64,000 nt of DNA from Halalkalicoccus sp. CGA53 (GTDB lineage: Archaea > Halobacteriota > Halobacteria > Halobacteriales > Halalkalicoccaceae), in contig NZ_CP144124.1 in assembly GCF_036429475.1 (NCBI RefSeq), forward strand, positions 124,001-188,000. The letters run 5' to 3'. Shown here piece by piece: positions 54,301-62,446 of the stretch. The notes beneath the pieces were generated by a model. That model was not told the origin of the DNA, searched no databases, and worked only from the letters and a program-made list of their open reading frames with translations. A program made the position numbers and the translations under genes. Numbering within the stretch: the first letter of the stretch is position 1; every line of letters starts with the position of its first letter.

Positions 54301-56328
54301 CCAGATTGCCTCGAGGATACTTTCGAACTCACCACCTTCGAGCACTCTCCTACGAGCCTCTGCATCGGCTTGACTAGACCCACCTGCAAAGTAGAGGTCT
54401 CGTGGGAACAGTCGGATATCAGCGAGTGCATCCGCCGGTACGTCCTGTTGGGGTGGAAAGAAGCAGGCGATACGCTCGGGCGTCGTTTGATGTTCGTAAT
54501 AGGGACCTGCCTCTTCGGCTATCGGATCGCCAACGGGGAACACCGCCTCAGTACGAGCGGCCTCGGTGAATCGTTTTTTCATATCGTCGTCAGTGATCGT
54601 CTGCCAGGTCTCTAACAGCGCGTAGAGTATCGGATCAACGGTAAGCCGATCATCGTCGTCTCGATACTGGAGAACCGCATTCTCATCGGACGCCGCTCCA
54701 AGAACGCGTGGAGTCATCCACGGCTCTAAACTGGACGCACCGAGTCCGATCAACACCGAAGCAACGGATGGCTCGAGTAGGGAAGTGTCGGGGAAATATC
54801 CCGTGACGTCGATGTCTTCCACTGAAACACGCTCGCGCCCGTAGATCATCGCAACTAGCGTCCCGAGTCGCTCTTTATCGGGGTGAACATACGGCACAAG
54901 TACGTCTCTGAGCGGTCGTGGGTCCGGATCGAACCCACTCGCTCCTGAGGCGAGTTGCTCTAACCGAGGAACGAACGCAACGTCAGCAAGCGCATCTCTG
55001 AGCGCATCGATAAAACACCGATTGACTGGATTACTACTGGCGGTCTCGTCCTCGAGGACAGCGGTGAAATCGATCGTCCGAAGGAACTCCGCAATGGTCG
55101 TATCCGTTTCCGCTACGAACGCAAGGACGTCTTCTGCAATCGTTGCTGCAGCCTGTTCGAACAACCACCCGTTGAGACCAACGACAGCTCCTGTTTCCGG
55201 ATCGGTCGGCATGTTCAGACTGCGCCGCGCAGTACTGACCTGGAACGTTCCGTTTACCAAGGCAGGGATCGGACTCCGTTCTTCAGTCGGGAGAAAGACG
55301 TGAATGAACGGCCGTTGATTTCTGTCCGTGCCGATGTGAAGGGGCGTGAGCTTGGTTTTGCTATTCTGTTGCTCGAGACCGAACGCAACACTCGTGCGTA
55401 ATCGACCGATATCGTCCAGAAGGGCTGTGTCGATCCCGACGAAAGAGCGCTCTGGAAGCAGGTGTTCGCGGCTGAAGACGACCATTTTTTCCGAGCGCTC
55501 GGGTCGAGTCGCGTCGTCCAAATCACCCTGGCAATTGATCTCGACGATGGTTGCATCGACCTCACCAGCCCATAGGGTTCGATCGATCGTCCAAGTGCGC
55601 TCTCGATTGCCAATAGCCAGCTCAATCCGATCGGTGTTCGGCAAGAGAGCGATCGTCTCCCGAGTGATGCGTTTTGTGAGTGTTGAAGCGATCGTCTCGT
55701 ACGTTTGCTCGTTCGTGTCTGCTGAGAACGGGAGTCGAAATACAGTGGTGAATTCATCGTCAAGAAGTGAGGCGACGTTGGTGGTCGCTTCTGCTGGAAA
55801 CGGAAGCGGCATCAGTGGAACTCGCTCCGTATACCCGTCGACGTCGATATCGCTGGCCCGAAGCTGGTCTCTAATCGCCCTTCGAGCCTTTTCGCGATCG
55901 AACTCAGCAGCAAGCAATCCGTCTCCGTTCCGGGAAAAGACCGCTGGGGTGTCCGTGACATCGAGAACCGAGGTAAAGCCTCTCCCTTTGTGACCGATCG
56001 TTGCCTCATCATTCGAAGCCCCTTTCGTCGTCTCGGTAAGGGTGGTGATTGCGGTTAGGTCATCAACATCGAATGCACGCCCAGTGTTCGCCACAAGGAG
56101 GCCCTCTTCATCGAGTTCAAATCGGATACATCGATTTTCCACCGAAGAGCTCGGCATCTCATCGTCAGCGTTCTGGAGAAGTTCGAAGACGAACCGTCGA
56201 CTGTAATCGGCACTGTCCGCAGCCTCAAGCTTGAAATCCTGGCTGATTCGCTTCTGATCGTTCGCATACGTTTGCAAATGGGTCCGACGAATATCCTTGA
56301 GAGAGCTCTGGAAATCCACTTCTGCCAT
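51400..56328 (-). CDS. Sacsin-like HATPase protein with DUF3883-like C-terminal domain
   Basis: A 1642-residue protein. The N-terminal GHKL/Hsp90-type ATPase shows RRFVFELLQNADDEMPSS (N box), LLVANTGRAFDVDDL (second box) and GHKGRGFTSVLDVTD (Gly-rich lid). Long central regions are helical with no recognised motif. A low-complexity linker near residues 1440-1520 (RSDRERGRSNGSQLER; SGRGGGSGGADS) leads to the end domain RDKKWPERCIEVKSSGSNSR with LIQVPNPFS. There D/E-x-K-like residues (E-V-K) suit the DUF3883/NOV nuclease-like fold. Proteins of this architecture sit in defence islands next to restriction genes. It appears to be a single-gene system or the sensor of a larger one. ATG at 56328. Confidence 0.8.
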   Translation of the reverse strand: MAEVDFQSSLKDIRRTHLQTYANDQKRISQDFKLEAADSADYSRRFVFELLQNADDEMPSSSVENRCIRFELDEEGLLVANTGRAFDVDDLTAITTLTETTKGASNDEATIGHKGRGFTSVLDVTDTPAVFSRNGDGLLAAEFDREKARRAIRDQLRASDIDVDGYTERVPLMPLPFPAEATTNVASLLDDEFTTVFRLPFSADTNEQTYETIASTLTKRITRETIALLPNTDRIELAIGNRERTWTIDRTLWAGEVDATIVEINCQGDLDDATRPERSEKMVVFSREHLLPERSFVGIDTALLDDIGRLRTSVAFGLEQQNSKTKLTPLHIGTDRNQRPFIHVFLPTEERSPIPALVNGTFQVSTARRSLNMPTDPETGAVVGLNGWLFEQAAATIAEDVLAFVAETDTTIAEFLRTIDFTAVLEDETASSNPVNRCFIDALRDALADVAFVPRLEQLASGASGFDPDPRPLRDVLVPYVHPDKERLGTLVAMIYGRERVSVEDIDVTGYFPDTSLLEPSVASVLIGLGASSLEPWMTPRVLGAASDENAVLQYRDDDDRLTVDPILYALLETWQTITDDDMKKRFTEAARTEAVFPVGDPIAEEAGPYYEHQTTPERIACFFPPQQDVPADALADIRLFPRDLYFAGGSSQADAEARRRVLEGGEFESILEAIWDINEFSFAEIADKGIYPLLPGPNTPAADDSSLRDTTVIEFIQRLACSSTSGQRAVSPDEPLPYEYRAAEQYYSLCALPLPTANGEWARAYELYFGALWQRGQPREARVEQFLSEAGIQAPILAPPERFGIDEEDDVTEWIEFFRWLGVSEHVRITPFFHPTQSHQYRQGEDVQMASESVVDPESPFSPRALESSEIEEYLDDLRTRAQEEADEDDGERPFIWQVNGLEFDYEIIDATRDESFATTLFWHLYEWWDRLSVHAEATVALYSNKRLRGGTTYLFTDEEKVRLKANLWLWQLRRATWLRTVLGQVPPKDAWLLSETEVERYSVDIDTKRYPLLPTLSGEVYHEAFEQSPELFRALSIRQRVAADDLTPSDVERFADRIYDVITHFSRDGPPLESYHAEIEAAYGYLGQELPPLENQGVIQSAEWHPEVTGLGDVQVPCFIGDELTFREASTVYFTRSHEETTRFSDLDVPIFVLTGENTPRIGVHFGMTDLVEAVEETPLIDEERTEDTGRFLENWLRPAAPYILCRLKARRSSQDLQKRDADALSRFMNSLRLVGSLEVEYSLKADGEVSPLQRSAEYFIQRDERGDRAQVYVVTESDGPVSEPPEQILAKAFADYAGLSSWEPIYVLLQNAPDQRAMADQLQAASAPSSERELNARLAALDGKEKGTVIIQPVENSSIERPVRRPLQERSDRERGRSNGSQLERADEGETVTRDGSGVPDPDQLTRIGDSEVKDVTGEATGSTHEREYEDREPEPSGRGGGSGGADSRQHATVTANYIDRIDRFGMEATYLAEIERLREEGCEDPKRYVHFVHTSNRYNEARDDELAGPVLCKLEEKGVISQPYPGFDFLIVSRDKKWPERCIEVKSSGSNSRRPSISWNEWKSASSELRETYYLYVATDLQTGKSGVAKLIQVPNPFSTLDSREQTVRSQTREVQVNLSEFHAEAGEVVERAIYWDE

Positions 56329-56464
56329 TGACGATATATATCCGGCCCATTTATGTTAAGGCTTGGCAATGTCAGTTTTGATTGGATGATCTGCCCTCGT
56401 AATATAACCACTCAAGACTTCTCAAAAGGACCCAGAGACCGCTCTGAGATCGAAATTTGGCGAC

Positions 56465-57307
56465 TCAGACGATTATTTTCCCCTCGATTCCCACCTCATC
56501 GTCTAATGGCTCTTTTTCCGCGAGAGCCCTGATTACAGCAAACGCACAGACGAGGCTATCGAGTGCATCATCGTTTTTCTCTGCTTGTTCACGATGAGCA
56601 GCATCGAAATCGAGGCCATCAGCCTTTAAACGATCAAGGATCTTCTTCCGGCGAGATTTCCCATTTTTATGATGATTTTTGTATCCATGTCGATAGGTTC
56701 GAAGACTTCCGAGAGTGGCTGCTGGATACGTTTCAACAATCCAGGGGACGTTCAACGCAGGCTTCTGCATCGGGAGCACTCTCGCCGACCGATCGTCGAC
56801 CAACGGGTGGAGCAGGTCCTTGATTCCGTAGTACACCTGGTGTTTGATCTGAGGCCCAAGCGGTGATTGAGCTGCAGTACAGATATCCGTCTCTCGTCGT
56901 TTCTCGGGATCTGAATCATCCAAGCCCTCGAGACGGTCGGTGCAAAGTCCTCTGAATTCTTCAGGCGTGGTTGCTTTGGAGAACTCAGTACGAAATTCGG
57001 CGATGAACTCAGCCCACTCCCTATCCTCGGGATCAACGTGGGCGGATTTCGGCAAGCTAAACGGAAAATCGAACCCGAAAATAGCCGTTTTCGATCGGTA
57101 ACACGTGATGAGCGAGAGCAAACTCTCGAGTATCTCTTCACGCTGTGGTGTATCAAACCGGTCAGCGGCGGACTCGACTGAATCGATAGTAAACCCGGAT
57201 CCGGAGCGACTTGCTTCGGTAATGTAGATCTTCGATCCAGCGTTTTTCGCACCGCTGAAATCGATCCCGTATACGGTATCACGAGAATCGATCAATTCTT
57301 GTTCCAT
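56465..57307 (-). CDS. DUF429 family predicted nuclease (RNase H-like fold)
   Basis: A 280-residue protein. Acidic motifs in order are YGIDFSGAKN near the start, AIFGFDFPFSLPKSAH at ~75-90, ETYPAATLGSL and KNDDALDSLVCAFAV near the end. This is the layout of DUF429, a predicted RNase H-like nuclease. The final Asp pair (NDDALDS) is the usual last metal ligand. It is divergent from the HhH-GPD-like gene, with an ~80-bp shared promoter region. The neighbours suggest work on nucleic acids; a specific substrate cannot be named. Confidence 0.8.
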   Translation of the reverse strand: MEQELIDSRDTVYGIDFSGAKNAGSKIYITEASRSGSGFTIDSVESAADRFDTPQREEILESLLSLITCYRSKTAIFGFDFPFSLPKSAHVDPEDREWAEFIAEFRTEFSKATTPEEFRGLCTDRLEGLDDSDPEKRRETDICTAAQSPLGPQIKHQVYYGIKDLLHPLVDDRSARVLPMQKPALNVPWIVETYPAATLGSLRTYRHGYKNHHKNGKSRRKKILDRLKADGLDFDAAHREQAEKNDDALDSLVCAFAVIRALAEKEPLDDEVGIEGKIIV

Positions 57308-57390
57308 TTCACTAGATTGTTATCGGAACTGATAATGAGTGTCTCTATCATCACAACGGCATCACAACTAACGGGATAGTGTCTGTGACC

Positions 57391-58221
57391 ATGAGTAACA
57401 CAACAGGCTATGATCTGGACGTACAGGAGCTCAGAACCCTCGCTCATGCCGTGTATAACGATTACGAGACGAAAAACGGCCCCTTCCAAGAGTATGATCT
57501 GCCCGAGTATGACGTCATCTACGATATTCCAGATGGGCGTGAACGTGCGAATTTCATCACACTGCTCGTTACCATCAATCTCAACGTCGAAACCTCCGGA
57601 ACCGATGGCCTCTGGCAAACCGCTCTGAAGGCGTATGAATCCGACCGCTACAGTTGGATCTTCGACGTCGATGCAGTCGCAGAGCGCCCCCAGCTCGATC
57701 TGTACACGGAGGCGTTCAAGCCTCTCGGGTGGAAAAGCAACAACGCCTACGTGTTTTGGGCGAAGAACGCGACGACGATAGCAGAGCACTATGATGGAGA
57801 TATCCGCAATCTATTCGAACACTGCTCAGACGACGCTGTCGCTATTCAAACGGTTACTCAGACGGAGAACCCAACCTGGTTTCCGTCCCTCAAGGGTAAG
57901 AAGGTTAGTGCACTCTGGTTACGCCTAATCGATGAAGAAATCAGGTCACTCGAATCGATCGAGAAAATATCTATTCCGGCCGATCGCAACATCTTACGGG
58001 TAACAGACTATCTCTGCACAGAAGATCTCGAAGAACGCACAGAGACGAATCTCAAAGCCACCCGAGAGCTCTGGGAGACGGTCTGCGATGGAACTGATCT
58101 CGTACCCGTGTACATCGATAAGCCGATATGGATCTGCGGCAAGCAATCGATCTACCCAGGATTAGATTTCTGGAATGAGTGGGGCCGTGAGTACCTCGGT
58201 GAGAAAGCGAAACATGTCTGA
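57391..58221 (+). CDS. HhH-GPD-like protein, DNA glycosylase fold
   Basis: A 276-residue protein from the ATG at 57391 (a GTG at 57379 is in frame). The helical core and the pair FPSLKGKKVSALWLRLIDEE and IPADRNILRVTDYLC resemble the HhH motif followed by the (V)P-(V)D-(T)H-V-RV element of endonuclease III/AlkA-type glycosylases. The catalytic Asp could be the D of PADRN. The HhH hairpin is not canonical (KGKK instead of GVGxKTA), and no Fe-S cysteines are present. It could therefore be a base-recognising or distantly related protein. The end (IWICGKQSIYPGLDFWNEWG) is unlike glycosylases I know. Confidence 0.55.
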   Translation: MSNTTGYDLDVQELRTLAHAVYNDYETKNGPFQEYDLPEYDVIYDIPDGRERANFITLLVTINLNVETSGTDGLWQTALKAYESDRYSWIFDVDAVAERPQLDLYTEAFKPLGWKSNNAYVFWAKNATTIAEHYDGDIRNLFEHCSDDAVAIQTVTQTENPTWFPSLKGKKVSALWLRLIDEEIRSLESIEKISIPADRNILRVTDYLCTEDLEERTETNLKATRELWETVCDGTDLVPVYIDKPIWICGKQSIYPGLDFWNEWGREYLGEKAKHV

Positions 58222-58259
58222 ATAACAGCTTCGATTACAGAGCAACGATCAACTCAGTC

Positions 58260-59330
58260 TCATTCGGAGCTCAACTCGGAGCGATCCGGTGTGTCTCGTG
58301 CGGTGTTGTCGGTTTTCTGTTGGCGTTCAGCCGGCGTCTCGACGTTCTGACCCAGATCGCTAAGTGTCACATCGGCGAGTCCACATCGATTACACTCCCT
58401 CCAGAATGCGGGTTCACGGAGATCGACGAACTTGTGAGCGTCTTCATCGCATACCTCGCCATCCACCATCCGCTGGAAGATTATTTGCACCGGTGGATTT
58501 GGCGTCCGGACTTCGGTCACTATACGACGTTTCAAACGCCGTCGCTCTTGCTCTCGCTCACGCTCCTTTTCAGCTCTCTCGGTGTCTTCGTGCCGTTTCC
58601 GCTCACGCTCATTTCGTTTCCGTTCCCGCCGCTCCTCTCGCTTCTTCTGCCGCTTCCACAAGCGTCGACCTCGTTCCCACGCCGCCCGGAGTAAGGAGCC
58701 GTCGCCCCACTCGAGGTGCACCGTTGCAGGGACCCCCCGGATCACGCCATCAGACTGCTTGACCGATTCTCTCAACTCTGCGAGAACGTCGATTTGCTCC
58801 GAGTGTTCGACGGCCTTTGGCCAAACGTTAATAAAGTCAGCTTCTTGGAGATCAACGGAATACTCTTCTAAATCGAATGCCGCTTCTTCGAGCCAAAGCG
58901 TTGAAATTTCGTGATCGAGATACTCCTGTTCGACCGCTTGGCGATCCTTGGCCTCGTTACGATACTGACACTCAACAGCTATCCCTCGACCGTAGGGAAA
59001 CATCGGTTCTTCAAAGATCACCAAAACGTCGGGGCGTCGATCACCGACCCGTTTTGTATCGATATAGAGCCCGTCATTGGCGATCGGGACGGGGAATTCC
59101 AGCTTGAGAAAATCAGCTACGATACTCTTCATTTTCATGTGAACGTCCGATTCTACTCCACAATTACCGTTCCCGTGTCTGAAGTGAGACGCTACGAGTT
59201 TCCCATTCTTGGGATATGGTTTGACAAGACTAAAAGACCGACCACAGCCTGGACATCGAAGATCCATCTCTTGAGTTGCCATCGCTGGAGTGATCATTTG
59301 TCCCTCAGATGTCTCCGCGACGAATGGCAT
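58260..59330 (-). CDS. CoiA-like nuclease with zinc ribbon and charged coiled coil
   Basis: A 356-residue protein from the ATG at 59330; the open frame goes to 59633 but a TATA-like TTTATATG at 59352-59359 lies 22-29 bp before this ATG. The N-terminal region has DLRCPGCGRSFSLVK and VASHFRHGNG, the zinc/His part of CoiA-type proteins. The PD-(D/E)XK-like core is RRPDVLVIFEE followed by GIAVECQYRNE. Residues ~215-275 are a very charged coiled coil (RKRNERERKRHEDTERAEKE). A second cysteine group, CNRCGLADVT, is near the end. CoiA-like proteins act on DNA in competence or defence; here a role in the island is inferred. Confidence 0.72.
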   Translation of the reverse strand: MPFVAETSEGQMITPAMATQEMDLRCPGCGRSFSLVKPYPKNGKLVASHFRHGNGNCGVESDVHMKMKSIVADFLKLEFPVPIANDGLYIDTKRVGDRRPDVLVIFEEPMFPYGRGIAVECQYRNEAKDRQAVEQEYLDHEISTLWLEEAAFDLEEYSVDLQEADFINVWPKAVEHSEQIDVLAELRESVKQSDGVIRGVPATVHLEWGDGSLLRAAWERGRRLWKRQKKREERRERKRNERERKRHEDTERAEKEREREQERRRLKRRIVTEVRTPNPPVQIIFQRMVDGEVCDEDAHKFVDLREPAFWRECNRCGLADVTLSDLGQNVETPAERQQKTDNTARDTPDRSELSSE

Positions 59331-59351
59331 ACGTTTCTTATATTTATTCAA

Positions 59352-59359
59352 ACATATAA
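59352..59359 (-). promoter_or_regulatory. Predicted TATA box of the CoiA-like gene
   Basis: TTTATATG on the minus strand lies 22-29 bp before the ATG at 59330 and decides for that start rather than the longer frame. Confidence 0.5.
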
Positions 59360-59424
59360 ATGTGGCCAGGGGTTGGTTAAATCCTTCCGTGTCCTCACTA
59401 CCGCAATGACGAGTCTCTAAGGTT

Positions 59425-60450
59425 CTATGGCGAACACCGCTCGATCGCCCAGGCAGCGCACTGGCGAACTTCCGGGTCGGGATCAGTATCCACAATGGTT
59501 TTGAGTGATTCCAAAGCAGCGGTCGATTCGAGATGTCCCAACGCTCGACAGGCGTTTCTTCGGGCTTCAGGTGACGAGACACTAAGAAGCTCACAGAGGG
59601 GTTGTTCTGCTTGTTCAACAGCTTCGCTATCACACTGGGCTAACTCAATAATCACGGCTGCGGCATTCGAGTGAATGAATTCATCGTCCTCCTCAAGCCC
59701 CGATATCGCGACCGAGGAATGCTCGAGGACGGTATCAGGGTGTTCTTTCGCTATGTCCGCAAGAAGGGCAAGCCCATTGCCCCGGGCCTTCGGTCCTCCC
59801 TGAACACTAACCAGGGCCACCTCATCGACGACAGAGACAGCAGCGGAGGGGAATTCGGACGTGACCGCTCCGAGTGCAGAGAGTGCATTCACCTGTTCTG
59901 GAGCCGTTCGGTCCCCAATTTTGTTGAATAGCTGTGGGACGATCGGTTTGATTTCATGGGGATACGTATGAGCGATCTGTGAGAGGACATACATCGTATT
60001 GATTCGCGTCGTGTCCGATCCCTCCTCTACGAGAACGCTCAATGTCGGAATGCTCTCGAGTATTTGGGCAGGTATGACGTCAACGAGTTCTACACAACAC
60101 CCGCTTGCTGCTTGGGTAACTGGCCCAGACTCGGTCGAAATACGATCCGAGATCAAATCCCAATGCTGTGCAACTTCGTCGGGATGAACGGTAGCTAACT
60201 GACGTAGACATCGAAGCGAGAGAGCGTCGTTGAGCGCTGGTCGCTCGAGAGCCTTAATCGCCTCATCGACAAATCGCTCTCCAGGCTCACCAGCCCTCGT
60301 CACGTTCATCAGTGCTACAATGGCATCAGCGTGCTCTTCGACGTGAACTGGAGGCTTTTGAAAGACAGAATACAACGCCTCGAGGTCAACGCTATCCGGA
60401 TCGCTGATCGACATTTCTCGAAGCCGTGCTGTTGTAGTAGGTGAGGTCAT
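59425..60450 (-). CDS. HEAT-repeat protein
   Basis: A 341-residue protein built from tandem helical pairs of about 35-40 residues, for example NALSALGAVTSEFPSAAVSV, ALLADIAKEHPDTVLEHSSV and the ending ARRNACRALGHLESTAALES with PEVRQCAAWAIERCSP. Such alpha solenoids bind proteins or nucleic acids and have no enzyme activity. The ATG at 60450 is preceded by an AT-rich region. The gene ends about 95 bp before the start of the CoiA-like gene on the same strand, so the two may be linked. Haloarchaeal islands often carry HEAT-repeat proteins as adaptors. Confidence 0.8.
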   Translation of the reverse strand: MTSPTTTARLREMSISDPDSVDLEALYSVFQKPPVHVEEHADAIVALMNVTRAGEPGERFVDEAIKALERPALNDALSLRCLRQLATVHPDEVAQHWDLISDRISTESGPVTQAASGCCVELVDVIPAQILESIPTLSVLVEEGSDTTRINTMYVLSQIAHTYPHEIKPIVPQLFNKIGDRTAPEQVNALSALGAVTSEFPSAAVSVVDEVALVSVQGGPKARGNGLALLADIAKEHPDTVLEHSSVAISGLEEDDEFIHSNAAAVIIELAQCDSEAVEQAEQPLCELLSVSSPEARRNACRALGHLESTAALESLKTIVDTDPDPEVRQCAAWAIERCSP

Positions 60451-61116
60451 TGCGGTGATAGAACCTATCTTGGGTTGTATATCTCCTGGCTACGGGTTCG
60501 TTGAGTAGTAATTTCTATTTGTCCAATTCGGAGTGAATTAGTTGGTATTGGCCACTTATTGGCAAATTTTGTTACTATTTTTAATTGATGCGGCAAGAAG
60601 TGTTAAGATGCACAGGAATATTTTTTGCGAAGAGATCCAGCTCGCTATCGGATTCTCAAAGATATTTCGGAGCGACATGCCGAGGTACGTTTAATCTGGT
60701 TCGACCCGGGCGCGATCTAGAAGCGGTAATTGGATGCTGACTTCCCTGCGTAGTGGCGTGTCAATCGGAAAAGCACAATACGCTGGCTTCGTCGCTTCGC
60801 CCATAACTGTAATGATCATCGACCGAATCAGACGCGTAACAATTGATCATCTGTCAAGGAGGTAATTTAGACGGCGCCGATTCACTACTTGCAACCATTG
60901 TATGTGTAATCGGAGTACCTCACACAAAGATCGAATAATAAATAATAGCCGAAACAGATTTTCATTACTGGCATATTGATTGAATATGGTATTCAGTGTA
61001 TTGACAGACCATGAAGTAGAGATGTTACGGTTATACTCGGTCGAGCACCCTACCGGGATCGATATCCGAAATGTCGATAACATAGTACAAGATTGGAAAT
61101 CCACAGATAGTATCAA
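60451..61116. other. AT-rich intergenic region with scraps of coding sequence
   Basis: Apart from the doubtful ORF at 60691-60819, the plus strand has a short open run at 60986-61144 (MVFSVLTDHEVEMLRLYSVE, then HPTGIDIRNVDNIVQDW) that may be the lost N-terminus of the next gene. A wHTH-like scrap, DPARYRILKDISERHAEV, is seen near 60632-60686. Confidence 0.4.
60691..60819 (-). CDS. Doubtful 42-residue ORF or gene remnant
   Basis: On the minus strand an ATG at 60819 opens MIITVMGEATKPAYCAFPID, then TPLRREVSIQLPLLDRARVE and a stop. Codon use looks plausible and the stretch is more GC-rich than the surroundings. No relation is recognised. It may be the 3' end of a lost gene. Confidence 0.25.
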   Translation of the reverse strand: MIITVMGEATKPAYCAFPIDTPLRREVSIQLPLLDRARVEPD

Positions 61117-61899
61117 TTGGATGAAAATACGTATAGTAATCTAACTACAGAAGAGCGCGTCAGCATACAAGTATTAAAGCTGAGAAAGCTGGGAGGCACG
61201 GAGGAGATCGGTGTAATAAACCAACTCCCTCTATTTCTCGAGAACACTATTAGTCGCGGGGTAGATATTCTCGAGATGCATGGGGATCGGCATCGTTTTG
61301 ATCCTTGTATCAATCTAATTACGAGATTAGATCACGAAGATCTCGAAAAATTAGCGAACTACTTGGCAGAGTTTGAGAACAGTGATTATTGTATAGCCCT
61401 TGAACAAAACAGGAAGGAATTATCTATGCATCTTCGAAAGAGTGAATTTGAACATATAGATGCTAGTTCTGCATACAATCTCATAGAGTGTTATCGAGCA
61501 ACTCTTCCAATATTTGAGCGAGGATTCCCGAATCTCCTCGCACTAAAGCGAATTTTAGATGGTGAGGAGCCAGTAAGCGATCAATTACAAAGAAAAAGCG
61601 CCCGATCAGTTCGTGAGGAGTTGACTGGACCCTCACCTAATGACACACACGCGTATTTCGATCAAATAGTAAATAGGTTTGACACTGGTCTTAGAAATGG
61701 GATAGCTCATGGAGACATAATCAACGACAGTATCCGAAGTGAAATACGTATACCATCGAGAAATAAACGGTATTCATACGAAGAATTGTCAAATGTGGTT
61801 AAACCGAACATCTCCAATGCTATTTTCCTAACAGGGTTATACAGAGCTATAGTGGAATTGCAATACCTATCGATTAGTTTCGACAAATTAGAACGATAG
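61117..61899 (+). CDS. HEPN-like protein with RNxxxH-type motif, start uncertain
   Basis: A 260-residue, mostly helical protein from a TTG at 61117. Near residue 190 it has DTGLRNGIAHGDI, an R-N-x3-H arrangement like the RNase motif of HEPN domains. Helices flank it (THAYFDQIVNRF; AIFLTGLYRAIVELQYLSIS). HEPN proteins are toxins or RNases in abortive-infection systems, but non-catalytic members share the motif. The start is odd: no ATG is near, and a stop lies three codons before the TTG. An upstream frame at 60986-61144 looks coding, so a frameshift may separate the original N-terminus. The gene is AT-rich compared with its neighbours. Confidence 0.55.
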   Translation: MDENTYSNLTTEERVSIQVLKLRKLGGTEEIGVINQLPLFLENTISRGVDILEMHGDRHRFDPCINLITRLDHEDLEKLANYLAEFENSDYCIALEQNRKELSMHLRKSEFEHIDASSAYNLIECYRATLPIFERGFPNLLALKRILDGEEPVSDQLQRKSARSVREELTGPSPNDTHAYFDQIVNRFDTGLRNGIAHGDIINDSIRSEIRIPSRNKRYSYEELSNVVKPNISNAIFLTGLYRAIVELQYLSISFDKLER

Positions 61900-61901
61900 A
61901 G

Positions 61902-62220
61902 GTGTCCAAGGACTATCGAGACGAACGGTGGATTATGCCCGATCCAGCGTATGCTGAGACTCTCATCGGTGTCAGAAATGATCTAGAAGCTGACGTTGGT
62001 GATGCTGCTGAAAAATGGCGTGAGATGAGATTTACACCGGAATAAAGAATTGGCAGTACGCAGCAGAGATCGGTCCCACGGGCCCGTACCGTGTTGTAAT
62101 GGGCACGCCGATTGCGGCAGTCGGCAGGAGCAGGATGCCAAGGTCGTCTCCGCCAATGGGGACCTGACACACCCGGAAACGAAGGAGATCAATGACGTGG
62201 AGGAATACTGATTATCCACC
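61902..62220 (+). pseudogene. Fragments of an unrecognised gene with stops and frameshift
   Basis: A GTG at 61902 opens 47 codons (VSKDYRDERWIMPDPAYAET, then LIGVRNDLEADVGDAAEKWR) that end at 62045. Then WQYAAEIGPTGPYRVVMGTP and AKVVSANGDLTHPETKEIND continue the coding look in other frames to about 62211. Acidic composition and codon pattern suggest a decayed gene. I cannot name the family. Confidence 0.35.
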
Positions 62221-62446
62221 TTGTGCAACTCTTCTGCAACTGGGTACTGAATGTTGAACAAGGTAGAAAGTCACAATCTATTTTTCACCTGGCGTACCTG
62301 ATTAATGTGAGGAGAAGTAGAGCCCCTCAAGGATGTAACGAATAACAACGGCTAACGTGATTCCCATATTTTAGGACAATGGTATCTGTAACAGACGTCT
62401 GTTACAGGCAGATATATAATTACGTATTTGTCACGAAGATTACAAT
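62221..62446. other. Non-coding region containing a perfect palindrome
   Basis: No gene is seen. A 22-bp palindrome lies at 62386-62407 and a TATA-rich stretch follows at 62411-62425. The duplicated cassette begins right after. Confidence 0.45.
62386..62407. repeat. Perfect 22-bp palindrome
   Basis: The half site CTGTAACAGAC is followed directly by its exact reverse complement, giving an uninterrupted inverted repeat centred on GACGTC. It lies about 40 bp before the decayed second copy of the cassette and just before TATA-like sequence, a fitting place for a regulator's binding site. Confidence 0.8.

Noticed and set aside
55346-55993. A 215-residue plus-strand ORF opposite the sacsin-like ATPase
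   Set aside because: It is Ser/Arg-rich and antisense to the conserved ATPase domain, so it is a shadow frame.
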